Shown here: positions 17,864 through 25,758 of the stretch, one piece after another
Numbering within the stretch: the stretch's first letter is position 1
Layout: the number at the start of each line of letters is the position of its first letter
Origin: Candidatus Omnitrophota bacterium
GTDB taxonomy: Bacteria; Omnitrophota; Gorgyraeia; Gygaellales; JAQTUX01
Assembly: GCA_028707125.1 (NCBI GenBank)
Contig: JAQTUX010000001.1
Location: 430,807-494,806, forward strand
Direction: 5' to 3'
DNA length: 64,000 bases
Program-made: the position numbers and the translations under genes
Notes under the pieces: model-generated
Databases searched by the model: none
The model's input: the letters and a program-made list of their open reading frames with translations, nothing else
Told to the model about the DNA's origin: nothing

Positions 17864-19186
17864 TTAGGTTTTTTCGTCTTTTCTCTGGTCCAGCACAAAT
17901 ACGCTTTTTTCCTGCGCCTTTGCCTTTTTCTTTACTTCCGCGGTTATGTTGGTCACCTCTACATAGGAAGAGATCGCCCGATGCGCGTTGGTTGCCCCGG
18001 CCATAGATATGCACATCAGAGGGAATTTCTTAACTTCTCCTTCCCTTGATTTTGAGATGATGAACCCTTGAGCCAGGTCCTCGGTAGAATAGAGTTTTCT
18101 TACGCGCTTATCAAACTCCTGGGCCACATAGCCGGTTATCGCCGCGGCCTTCTCGGGAGTGGTTATCAGCACGAAGTCATCCCCGCCTTCATGCCCCAGA
18201 AGGTCGTCTTTGTTGCCGTTTTTCTCTACCGCCTCTTTCAGCACGTCGGCGTTTATCTTTATCGCCTCATCGCCTTTAGCAAGGCCGTATTTGTCGTTGA
18301 ACGCCTTGAAGTTATTAAGGTCGGTATGTATGACTACGAATTTTTTGTTTTCTCTGAGCCGCTGCTCCACCCCTTCTCTTATGACTATATTGCCGGGCAG
18401 CTTTGTCAGGGGGTTGGCGTTTTCCGCGCGCTCTTTCATCCTTATGAGCGCGACGGTCATTTCGTTGAAGGTCTCCGCCAGTTCCTGCAGTTCGTCATCG
18501 GTATCTATGTAGATGCGTCTTTCCAGGTTGCCCTGCGCCACTACCTTTGTGCCTTCGTTTAATATCCTTATCGGGCCGATGATGCCTTTTGACATAAGCA
18601 GGCCGACGATCATTGTGGCGATGATCACCAGTATAATGCTGAGCATGGCCGGCTTATACACGTCGATCAGCGCCTCCTGTATATCGCCCAGATAAAATGA
18701 CAGTTTTGCCAGAAATACCGGCTGCCCCTCCGCGCCGCCCTTTAACGGCAGGTACACATAGAGCATCCTGCCGGCTTGATCCAGACGGGACTCAAACGGC
18801 TTGTCATCGCTTTCGTTTAACAGCCTGTACTTGAGCGCCGCCTCCTTCGTGTTTATTATTTCACCGGTCTCCTCCGGGCTGGTAGAGGCGATTATCGTGT
18901 CGTTATCGTCTATGACCGAGAGGCCTTCTATTACCTGCATACTTTTCAGGTATTCTATTGTGCGGCTTAGCTCAACGGCCGTCTCATCCGGGCTCGCCCG
19001 CAGCGCCGGCTTGAGGTTTTCCCGCACCACTATGGCGCTCATCCGCGCCTTGAGCGTGTTAAGGCGCTTGAGGTTGTCTACCTGATTGTTGAGCTGGATG
19101 GCTACGAAGATACTTATGAGCAGGAGCGCGGAGAAGATCATCAGGGTGGTTATTCTGTTTTGAAGGGTAAGCCGTATTTTCGCCAT
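17864..19186 (-). CDS. Membrane sensor with HAMP and divergent GGDEF domain
   Basis: A 440-aa protein. Two membrane helices (about 12-30 and 180-200) bracket a periplasmic sensor region. A HAMP linker follows (about 200-255, IIGPIRILNEGTKVVAQGNL), and the C-terminal half has the fold of a GGDEF diguanylate cyclase: LTKLPGNIVI, HTDLNNFKAFNDKYG and HEGGDDFVLI. The signature is GGDDF where active enzymes have GGDEF or GGEEF, so the catalytic acidic residue is changed to Asp and activity is uncertain. It may make c-di-GMP weakly, or bind nucleotide as a receptor. First gene of a two-gene unit with the TPR protein. No strong ribosome site before the ATG at 19186. Confidence 0.87.
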   Translation of the reverse strand: MAKIRLTLQNRITTLMIFSALLLISIFVAIQLNNQVDNLKRLNTLKARMSAIVVRENLKPALRASPDETAVELSRTIEYLKSMQVIEGLSVIDDNDTIIASTSPEETGEIINTKEAALKYRLLNESDDKPFESRLDQAGRMLYVYLPLKGGAEGQPVFLAKLSFYLGDIQEALIDVYKPAMLSIILVIIATMIVGLLMSKGIIGPIRILNEGTKVVAQGNLERRIYIDTDDELQELAETFNEMTVALIRMKERAENANPLTKLPGNIVIREGVEQRLRENKKFVVIHTDLNNFKAFNDKYGLAKGDEAIKINADVLKEAVEKNGNKDDLLGHEGGDDFVLITTPEKAAAITGYVAQEFDKRVRKLYSTEDLAQGFIISKSREGEVKKFPLMCISMAGATNAHRAISSYVEVTNITAEVKKKAKAQEKSVFVLDQRKDEKT

Positions 19187-19191
19187 ATCTA

Positions 19192-19207
19192 TTCAAGTCT
19201 ACTTGAA
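19192..19207. promoter_or_regulatory. Short perfect palindrome between divergent genes (candidate operator)
   Basis: TTCAAGT-CT-ACTTGAA, 7-bp arms, lies a few bases upstream of the HAMP-GGDEF start and within the divergent region it shares with the secreted acidic protein gene. It could be a regulator site for either. Confidence 0.35.
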
Positions 19208-19258
19208 ATGTTGGAATGTGTCAATATTAATGTGTTCCCGGCCCGTACCTGATACTGC

Positions 19259-19286
19259 TTGACATTGTTTTATTTTGTAATATACT
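19259..19286 (+). promoter_or_regulatory. Sigma70-type promoter for the secreted acidic protein gene
   Basis: TTGACA (19259-19264), 16-base spacer, TATACT (19281-19286). It is followed by a 50-base leader with a strong AAAGGAGG site. Confidence 0.72.
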
Positions 19287-19340
19287 GAAAAACAGTTATA
19301 AATAAGCGGGATTGACCCTTTTGAAAGGAGGCGGTATTAG

Positions 19341-19823
19341 ATGAATAAGCGTCTAGCAGCAGCAACAGCGGTAGCAGTGGCAGCGGTTTTTTCGTTATAT
19401 CTTGTGCCTTCTGTATGTTTAGCCCAGGAGGATACCGGAAAGGAATATGCCTACGGCATAGTAAGCAGCGTCTCTTCAACAGAGCTCATAGTCAAGGACT
19501 ACGATTATGATAAGGATGAAGAGATGGAGGTAGTTTACGCCCTGGATCCAGGCGTAGAGGTTAAGAACGCGGCCTCGTTGCAAGATATCTCCGCGGGCGA
19601 TGGCGTAGAAATTGACTACGTAGTCACCAACGGCAAAAGGACGGCCAAGGTCATAACTGTTGAGAAGGCCTCTGATATATATGAAGAGCAGCCGGAGGCA
19701 ATGGGCGTTGAGCCGGAAGAAGCAACAGCAGCCGCGCCGGTAGAAAAAACGCCTGAGATGGCGCCGGCAGCAATGGAACCAGCGCCGGAAGAGGCAGAGA
19801 CAGCAGTAAAAACCGGGTATTAG
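19341..19823 (+). CDS. Secreted acidic protein with a short beta-type domain, unknown function
   Basis: A 160-aa protein. Cleavable signal peptide (residues 1-29, ending SVCLA-QE), then a compact 75-residue domain with alternating hydrophobic strands (YAYGIVSSVSSTELIVKDYD, then VEIDYVVTNGKRTAKVITVE). This resembles the small OB-like/DUF5666-type repeats that hold a metal or ligand. The tail from about 110 is rich in Pro, Ala and Glu and likely disordered. The domain assignment is tentative. The gene stands alone: own promoter upstream, strong ribosome site, perfect terminator downstream. Confidence 0.72.
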   Translation: MNKRLAAATAVAVAAVFSLYLVPSVCLAQEDTGKEYAYGIVSSVSSTELIVKDYDYDKDEEMEVVYALDPGVEVKNAASLQDISAGDGVEIDYVVTNGKRTAKVITVEKASDIYEEQPEAMGVEPEEATAAAPVEKTPEMAPAAMEPAPEEAETAVKTGY

Positions 19824-19843
19824 GCATAAATAGTATCTCTTAC

Positions 19844-19887
19844 AATAACCCGCTGCAACATATTTAGTTGCAGCGGGTTATTTTATT
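19844..19887 (+). terminator. Intrinsic terminator
   Basis: 15-bp perfect stem AATAACCCGCTGCAA (19844-19858) with TTGCAGCGGGTTATT (19868-19882), then T-rich. Ends the single-gene unit before lysS. Confidence 0.9.
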
Positions 19888-19910
19888 CTATAGTTTTTGA
19901 TGCGAAGGTA

Positions 19911-19939
19911 TTGACATAGATTTATTTATACTATATAAT
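19911..19939 (+). promoter_or_regulatory. Consensus promoter of lysS, apparently giving a leaderless mRNA
   Basis: TTGACA (19911-19916), exactly 17 bases, TATAAT (19934-19939): a full consensus match. The usual start point 7-8 bases downstream would be 19946-19947, while the lysS ATG is at 19949. No ribosome site is present between. Confidence 0.85.
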
Positions 19940-19948
19940 TACCCTGCT

Positions 19949-21391
19949 ATGGTCGAGAATGAACTTATAACGCAGAGGAAAGACAAGTTAAAGGCCTTAA
20001 AGGATAAGGGGCTGGATCCTTATCTGAACAACAGTTTTTCCCGGGATGAGATCGGCATCTGCCTCTCGCGGTTTGAGGAAGGCAGGAAGGCCGCGGTAGC
20101 GGGCAGGCTTATGCAGAAACGCCTGCACGGAAAAGCCGCGTTTGCCGACCTCAGAGATTCAACCGGCACGCTCCAGCTCTATTTTGCCAAGGACGCGCTG
20201 GGGGATGAGAAATTTGAAGATTTCAAATGTATTGATATCGCCGATATCCTGGGCGTTAAGGGCGAAATGTTCAAGACGCGCACGGGGCAGGTCACGCTTA
20301 AGGTCTTCGATTTCACGCTCTTGTCAAAGGCGGTAAGGCCCCTGCCTGAGAAGTGGCACGGCTTAAAAGACGTTGAAACCAGGTACAGGCAGAGATACCT
20401 TGATATCATTGCCAATAGCGAAGCCGGCAGCGTATTCATATTAAGAAGCGGGATAATATCCTGCTTGAGAGAATTTTTAGACGAGAGAGGGTATCTTGAG
20501 GTTGAAACGCCCATGATGCACCCCATACCCGGAGGCGCCGCGGGCAGGCCGTTTCAGACCCACCACAACGAATACGACATAGACCTTTACCTGCGCATAG
20601 CTCCGGAGCTTTATCTGAAAAAACTGCTCGTGGCAGGGTTTGACAAGGTCTACGAGATAAACCGAAGCTTCAGGAACGAGGGCGTCTCTACCATGCATAA
20701 TCCCGAATTCACCATGCTTGAGGTCTATGAAGCGTTTACCGATTATCAGGGGATGATGGAATTATGCGAGGAGATGATAGTATACGTCATAAATAAGGTT
20801 GCCGGCGGCACAAAAATAGAATACCAGGGCAGGGAGCTGGATTTCCAGAGGCCGTGGAAGAGGGTTTCCTTCGCCGGGCTGGTAAAGGAAAAATTCGGCA
20901 TCTCGCCGTCTGATCCTCTTGAGGATATGGTGGAAAAACTGCGTAAGAAGGGGAAGATCGAGGCGCGGGCAGTTCTTACGCGCACTCAGGTGACGAAGAT
21001 CATTGAGGATCTGCTTGAGGAAGATATGCCGGGATACCCCGTAATGGTCACCGACTATTTTACCTCAATGAGCCCGCTGGCAAAGGCCAGGAAGGACGAC
21101 CCCCTGGTCTGCGAGCGCTTTGAGCTGTTTATCTCCGGCATTGAGGTGGGCAACGCCTATTCGGAGTTGAACGACCCGTTTGAACAGAGGAAGCGTTTTA
21201 TAGAGGAAATAGAGGCGCTGCCGGGAGAGGAAAAGAAGAACGTTGACGAGGACTTCCTGCTGGCGCTTGAGCAGGGCATGCCTCCGGCGGGCGGGTTGGG
21301 CATAGGCATTGACCGGCTGGTCATGCTTTTATCCAACCAGCCGTCCATAAGGGACGTGATATTGTTTCCTTTGCTGAGGCCCGGACAATAA
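19949..21391 (+). CDS. lysS: Lysyl-tRNA synthetase, class II
   Basis: Charges tRNA-Lys (480 aa). N-terminal OB-fold anticodon-binding domain (about 45-150, with GRLMQKRLHGKAAFADLRD), then the class II catalytic core: motif 2 in YEINRSFRNEGVSTMHNPEF and motif 3 in GGLGIGIDRLVMLL. Length is typical. The only plausible start, ATG 19949, lies immediately after a consensus -10 box with no Shine-Dalgarno sequence, so the mRNA is probably leaderless. Its stop overlaps the lolC start (TAATG), and it heads the lysS-lolC-lolD unit. This order (lysS next to lolCDE-type genes) is common in diderm bacteria. Confidence 0.96.
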   Translation: MVENELITQRKDKLKALKDKGLDPYLNNSFSRDEIGICLSRFEEGRKAAVAGRLMQKRLHGKAAFADLRDSTGTLQLYFAKDALGDEKFEDFKCIDIADILGVKGEMFKTRTGQVTLKVFDFTLLSKAVRPLPEKWHGLKDVETRYRQRYLDIIANSEAGSVFILRSGIISCLREFLDERGYLEVETPMMHPIPGGAAGRPFQTHHNEYDIDLYLRIAPELYLKKLLVAGFDKVYEINRSFRNEGVSTMHNPEFTMLEVYEAFTDYQGMMELCEEMIVYVINKVAGGTKIEYQGRELDFQRPWKRVSFAGLVKEKFGISPSDPLEDMVEKLRKKGKIEARAVLTRTQVTKIIEDLLEEDMPGYPVMVTDYFTSMSPLAKARKDDPLVCERFELFISGIEVGNAYSELNDPFEQRKRFIEEIEALPGEEKKNVDEDFLLALEQGMPPAGGLGIGIDRLVMLLSNQPSIRDVILFPLLRPGQ

Positions 21392-22581
21392 TGCGTTTTG
21401 AATTTAAGCTCGCGTTTCGCTATTTGACAACCGGAAGAAAAGAGCGGTTTATCTCGCTCATCGGCCTGATATCCATACTGGGCGTGGCAATAGGGGTTAT
21501 GGCGCTTATAGTGGTGCTGGCGGTGATGAGCGGCTTTGACCGCGAGCTCAAGGACAAGATAGTAGGCAGTTTCGCGCATATCACCGTTGAATCGGAAGCC
21601 GGCATAGCCGACTACGGCGCTTTGGCTGAAACGATAAAGAGCGTCCCTATGGTTGAAGCGGTCAGCCCTTACATCCAGGGACAGGTGTTGATCTCCGCCT
21701 ACGATAAGCTTTTCCCCGTGGCAGTGCGCGGCATAGAGCCGGATACAGAGAAAAATATTTCCAAGCTCCGGGAATATATAACAAAAGGTGATTTTGACGG
21801 GCTCAAAGATGATGCCTGCGTTATCGGCAGCGAGCTGGCTTATTCTTTCGGGCTGGGCATAGGCGATACCTTGTCGGTGTATTCACCCCTGTTTTCCAAA
21901 GATAAGGCGCATCTGGCCGTGGCCGCCGTCTTTAACTCAGGGATGTATGATTACGACTCAGGCCTGATCTTTGTAAATATAGGCACTGCCCAGCGGCTCT
22001 TCGGTATGGGGGGCGCGATCGCCGGAGCCGCCGTGAAGCTGAGCGATCTGGACGCCGCGGACAGCGTCAAGCTGAACATACACAGAAAGCTCGGCTTCAA
22101 TTATAAGGTGATGTCCTGGATGGACAGGAACAGGAACTTTTTTGCCGCGCTCCAACTTGAAAAGGTGACCATGTTCATCATACTCGCGCTTATTGTCCTG
22201 GTCGCCTGTTTTAACATAATCAGCACGCTGATAGTAATGGTCGTGCAGAAGACAAGGGATATAGGCATACTGCGCACCATAGGCGCCACGAGGAAGAGCG
22301 TGAGGCGCGCGTTCATGCTGGTGGGTTTGCTTATCGGCGGCTCCGGCATATTGGCCGGCACAGGCCTGGGTGTGCTGCTGTGTTTGCTGCTTAAAAAATA
22401 CCAGTTCGTGAAGCTTCCGGCGGACATATATTATATCCAAACCCTGCCCGTGTACCTGAAGTTATGGCCGGATATAATCTGTATCGTATCGTCGGCGTTA
22501 TTGATAATATTCCTTTCTACCATTTACCCGGCAGCCAGGGCAGCCAGGGTCGTGCCTGCCGAGGCATTGAGGTATGAGTAA
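21391..22581 (+). CDS. lolC: Lipoprotein-releasing ABC transporter permease LolC/LolE type
   Basis: Inner-membrane permease (396 aa) that extracts outer-membrane lipoproteins for hand-over to LolA. Topology fits the family: one N-terminal helix (LIGLISILGVAIGVMALIVV), a large periplasmic domain (about 50-265), then three C-terminal helices. The family signature VVQKTRDIGILRTIGATRKS sits between helices two and three. Only one permease is present, so it probably works as a homodimer (LolCE/LolF-like), as in many non-enterobacterial species. Coupled by TAATG overlaps to lysS before and lolD after. Confidence 0.93.
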   Translation: MRFEFKLAFRYLTTGRKERFISLIGLISILGVAIGVMALIVVLAVMSGFDRELKDKIVGSFAHITVESEAGIADYGALAETIKSVPMVEAVSPYIQGQVLISAYDKLFPVAVRGIEPDTEKNISKLREYITKGDFDGLKDDACVIGSELAYSFGLGIGDTLSVYSPLFSKDKAHLAVAAVFNSGMYDYDSGLIFVNIGTAQRLFGMGGAIAGAAVKLSDLDAADSVKLNIHRKLGFNYKVMSWMDRNRNFFAALQLEKVTMFIILALIVLVACFNIISTLIVMVVQKTRDIGILRTIGATRKSVRRAFMLVGLLIGGSGILAGTGLGVLLCLLLKKYQFVKLPADIYYIQTLPVYLKLWPDIICIVSSALLIIFLSTIYPAARAARVVPAEALRYE

Positions 22582-23240
22582 TGATAGAGGCGCGCAAATT
22601 AAATAAGGTATACGGCACGGGCAGCCGCTCGCTTCATGTGCTCAAGGACATAGATATCAGGATCCGCAAGGGGGAGTTTGTTTCCATAGCCGGGCCGTCG
22701 GGCGCGGGCAAGTCCACGCTGCTGCATCTTCTCGGCGGCATAGACCTTCCCACAAGCGGAGAGGTATTTTTTAACAGCGTTGACCTGTACAGCCGGCCCG
22801 AGGAAGAGGCCTCGCGCATCCTCAATAAAAGCGTCGGCTTCGTGTTCCAATTCTATTACCTGCTGCCTGACTTTAACGCGCTGGAGAACGTTTCCTTTCC
22901 GGCGCTTATTGCCGGGGCCGCGGACGCCGGGAGCAGGGCAGAGCGGTTGATCGACAGGTTCGGTTTGAGGGAGAGGATGAATAATTTTCCCGCCCAACTT
23001 TCAGGCGGGGAACAACAGCGGCTGGCTATAGCCAGGGCGCTGATAAACGGCCCCGAGGTCCTGCTTTGCGATGAGCCCACGGGCAACCTTGATTCCGAGA
23101 ACGGGGAACGCGTCCTTTCCATCCTGAGCGAGTTAAACAGCGATAACGCGACCACCGTTGTGGTGGTGACCCATGACGAAGCGGTCGCGGCGCGGGCGGA
23201 CAGAGTGATCCATTTGAAAGATGGAGTTGTGTTGAATTAG
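22581..23240 (+). CDS. lolD: Lipoprotein-releasing ABC transporter ATP-binding protein
   Basis: Cytoplasmic ATPase subunit (219 aa) that powers LolC. Walker A GPSGAGKSTL (about 37-46), Q-loop VFQFYYLLPDFNALENV, ABC signature LSGGEQQRLAIARAL, Walker B VLLCDEPTGNLD and the switch His in VVVTHD are all intact. The LPDFNALENV stretch is typical of the LolD/MacB subfamily. Begins inside the lolC stop (TAATG). Confidence 0.95.
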   Translation: MIEARKLNKVYGTGSRSLHVLKDIDIRIRKGEFVSIAGPSGAGKSTLLHLLGGIDLPTSGEVFFNSVDLYSRPEEEASRILNKSVGFVFQFYYLLPDFNALENVSFPALIAGAADAGSRAERLIDRFGLRERMNNFPAQLSGGEQQRLAIARALINGPEVLLCDEPTGNLDSENGERVLSILSELNSDNATTVVVVTHDEAVAARADRVIHLKDGVVLN

Positions 23241-23249
23241 GAGGTATCT

Positions 23250-24119
23250 ATGAAGATATGGCTTAATGGTAAATTAGTGGCGAAAGACGAGGCGCGCGTG
23301 TCGGTGTTTGACCACGGCCTGCTTTACGGCGACGGCGTGTTTGAAGGCATAAGAAGCTACGGCCGCCGCGTGTTCAAGTTAAGGGAACACGTTGACCGGC
23401 TGTATGAGTCCGCCCACTCAATAATGCTTAAGGTCCCTTTAAGCAAGGAGCAGATGATAAGGGCGGTCATCGCCACATTAAAGGCGAATAATCTAAAAGA
23501 TGCCTACATCCGGCTTGTGGTTACCCGCGGAGAGGGGGACCTCGGGCTTGACCCCAGGAAATGCGCGGGCAGGCCGACGATATTTATCATCGCGGATAAG
23601 ATCGCGCTCTATCCCGAGCGCCTGTACAGGGACGGCCTGGAGATCATTACCGTTCCGACGATGCGAAACCTGCCTGAGGCGCTTAATCCTCAGATCAAGT
23701 CGCTGAATTACCTTAATAATATACTGGCCAAGATCGAGGCGGCCAATTCAGGCTATGACGAGGCGATCATGATGGACCATCTGGGTTATGTCGCCGAATG
23801 CACGGGGGACAATATATTCTGCGTGAAGCGCAGCCACCTCTATACCCCGCCTCAGTGTATGGGGACATTGCGCGGCATCACGCGCGATACGGTGCTGGAA
23901 CTGGCCAGAAAGGAAAGGATCCCCACGCACGAGCACGTATTGACCAGGCATGAGCTGTTTATCTGCGATGAGGTGTTCCTCACCGGCACCGCCGCCGAGA
24001 TAATCCCCGTGGTAAAGGTGGACGGCAGGCAGATAGGCGACGGAAAGCCCGGCAGGATCACCAACAGGCTTATCAGGGAATTCAGAAAAGCGACCAGGAC
24101 CGGCGGAGTGAAGTACTAA
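23250..24119 (+). CDS. ilvE: Branched-chain amino acid aminotransferase (class IV)
   Basis: PLP enzyme (289 aa) of fold type IV that transfers amino groups between glutamate and branched-chain 2-oxo acids. Visible elements: VFDHGLLYGDGVFEGIR at the N-terminus, the PLP lysine in NPQIKSLNYLNNILAK, and FLTGTAAEIIPVVKVDGR near the C-terminus. D-amino acid aminotransferase and aminodeoxychorismate lyase share the fold; the GDGVFEGIR and TGTAAEI patterns favour IlvE. Strong AGGAGG site 7 bases upstream. It precedes mcsA by 11 bases and may be in the same transcript. Confidence 0.88.
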   Translation: MKIWLNGKLVAKDEARVSVFDHGLLYGDGVFEGIRSYGRRVFKLREHVDRLYESAHSIMLKVPLSKEQMIRAVIATLKANNLKDAYIRLVVTRGEGDLGLDPRKCAGRPTIFIIADKIALYPERLYRDGLEIITVPTMRNLPEALNPQIKSLNYLNNILAKIEAANSGYDEAIMMDHLGYVAECTGDNIFCVKRSHLYTPPQCMGTLRGITRDTVLELARKERIPTHEHVLTRHELFICDEVFLTGTAAEIIPVVKVDGRQIGDGKPGRITNRLIREFRKATRTGGVKY

Positions 24120-24130
24120 AGGGAGGGTTT

Positions 24131-24688
24131 ATGCTTTGCGATGTCTGCGGCAAGAATGAAGCGAGTATGCATCTTACCGAGATAGTCAACGGTGAAATGG
24201 CGGAGCTGCATCTTTGCGAGAAGTGCGCGGCGGAAAAGAGCATGGAGGTCCAGCAGCAGTTCGGATTGGCGGACCTGCTTGCCGGGCTCTCGCATCTTGG
24301 GGAAAAGGCGGCGATAGAAAGGGACGCTTTGGGATTGAAGTGCCCCAACTGCCGCATAACTTATGAGGATTTCAGGAAGGCGGGCCGGCTGGGCTGCAGC
24401 GAATGCTACAACGCCTTCAGAAAATACCTGGCGCCTCTTTTAAGGAAGATACACGGCTCAACCAGCCATACGGGAAAGTCACCGCGGTTTAAGGCAAAGG
24501 CGGCAGCGGCTTCCCGGGCGCCGAAACTCAAGAAGGCCGATGAGGCCCTTGCCGGGCCACGGGCCAAGCCGGGCGACGACGTCGCTGAGCTGAGGGCAAG
24601 GCTGCAGAAGGCGATAGCTTCGGAGGAGTATGAAGAGGCGGCGCGGCTGCGCGATAAGATACGGGAATTGGAAAAAAGGAGCAAATAA
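24131..24688 (+). CDS. mcsA: McsA-type activator of protein arginine kinase (zinc/UVR-motif protein)
   Basis: Partner that activates the arginine kinase McsB (185 aa). N-terminal treble-clef-like zinc sites: CDVCG and CEKC at residues about 3-37, then CPNC and CSEC near 75-98. The C-terminal UVR motif (RARLQKAIASEEYEEAARLR) is shared with UvrB/UvrC and ClpC. This layout is the one of McsA in Bacillus. Stop and mcsB start overlap as TAATG. No ctsR repressor gene precedes it; ilvE does. Confidence 0.9.
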   Translation: MLCDVCGKNEASMHLTEIVNGEMAELHLCEKCAAEKSMEVQQQFGLADLLAGLSHLGEKAAIERDALGLKCPNCRITYEDFRKAGRLGCSECYNAFRKYLAPLLRKIHGSTSHTGKSPRFKAKAAAASRAPKLKKADEALAGPRAKPGDDVAELRARLQKAIASEEYEEAARLRDKIRELEKRSK

Positions 24689-25740
24689 TGCGGCTGGATG
24701 ACCTGTTGAATCAGACGAGCGAGTGGCTCAAAGGCACGGGGGCCAATTCCGACATAGTGATATCTTCGCGCGTGCGGCTGGCAAGGAACCTGGAAAAGTA
24801 CCTGTTTTCCAACTGGGCGGATAAGGCCGGCAGCGAAGAGGTGCTTAAGAAGGTGGAGGCGGCCGTCAAGCAGAGCAACCTGCTTAAGACGATGATGATC
24901 ATACGCCTGGCAGACCTGGACGTCCTGGATAAGCAGTTCCTCATCGAGCGGCATCTTATGAGCCATGAGCACGTCCAGAAGCCAGACGGCAAGGCGCTGA
25001 TCGTGGACGACCAGGAGATCGTGGCGATAATGGTCAACGAAGAAGACCACCTTCGCATGCAGGTAATGCAGTCGGGGTTTGATCTGATAGAGGCATGGAA
25101 TATAATGAGCAAGATAGACGATGAGTTGTCCGCCCGGCTTAATTTCGCCTTTTCCGAAGAGTGGGGGTATTTGACCGCCTGCCCCACTAACACGGGCACG
25201 GGCTTAAGGGGCAGCGTAATGCTTCATCTGCCCGCGTTGGTGATCACACGCCAGATAAATAAGGTATTGGCGGCGGTGGGCAAGCTGGGCTTTAATACGA
25301 GGGGTTTTTACGGAGAGGGCACGCAGGCGACAGGCAATTTCTTCCAGATCTCCAACCTTGTTTCATTGGGGCACATGGAAGATGAGATCATAGAAAATAT
25401 GAACGGGCTCGTGCGCCAGATAATCGATCAGGAAAGGCAGGCAAGGAACGTCCTGATAGGCCAGCACAAGGCGATGCTGGAAGACAAGATCGCGCGCTCG
25501 CTGGGCGTATTGATGAGCGCGCATATCATATCCAGCCAGGAGACCACCGACCTGCTTTCCATGGTGCGGCTGGGCGTTGATATGGGGCTGATAAAGGATA
25601 TTGACAGGCGCACGGTGAACGAGCTTTTTATCATCACGCAGCCGGCGCACCTTCAGAAATTTGAAGGCAAGAAACTGAGCGCGCAGGAGCGTGACGAGAA
25701 AAGAGCCGAGATCATCAGGGAAAAATTAAAACAGAAATAA
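24688..25740 (+). CDS. mcsB: Protein arginine kinase
   Basis: Phosphorylates arginine residues on proteins, marking them for ClpC-ClpP degradation (350 aa). Phosphagen-kinase catalytic fold: ISSRVRLARNLEKYLF at the N-terminus, ATP-binding arginines, and the loop TACPTNTGTGLRGSVMLHLP containing the conserved Cys. The C-terminal lobe has the pArg-receptor-like region including GEGTQATGNFFQISN. It is shorter than metazoan phosphagen kinases and lacks their N-terminal domain, as in McsB. Co-translated with mcsA and 18 bases ahead of clpC, so the tagging and degradation parts are in one unit. Confidence 0.94.
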   Translation: MRLDDLLNQTSEWLKGTGANSDIVISSRVRLARNLEKYLFSNWADKAGSEEVLKKVEAAVKQSNLLKTMMIIRLADLDVLDKQFLIERHLMSHEHVQKPDGKALIVDDQEIVAIMVNEEDHLRMQVMQSGFDLIEAWNIMSKIDDELSARLNFAFSEEWGYLTACPTNTGTGLRGSVMLHLPALVITRQINKVLAAVGKLGFNTRGFYGEGTQATGNFFQISNLVSLGHMEDEIIENMNGLVRQIIDQERQARNVLIGQHKAMLEDKIARSLGVLMSAHIISSQETTDLLSMVRLGVDMGLIKDIDRRTVNELFIITQPAHLQKFEGKKLSAQERDEKRAEIIREKLKQK

Positions 25741-25758
25741 ATATTAAGGAGGATAGCG

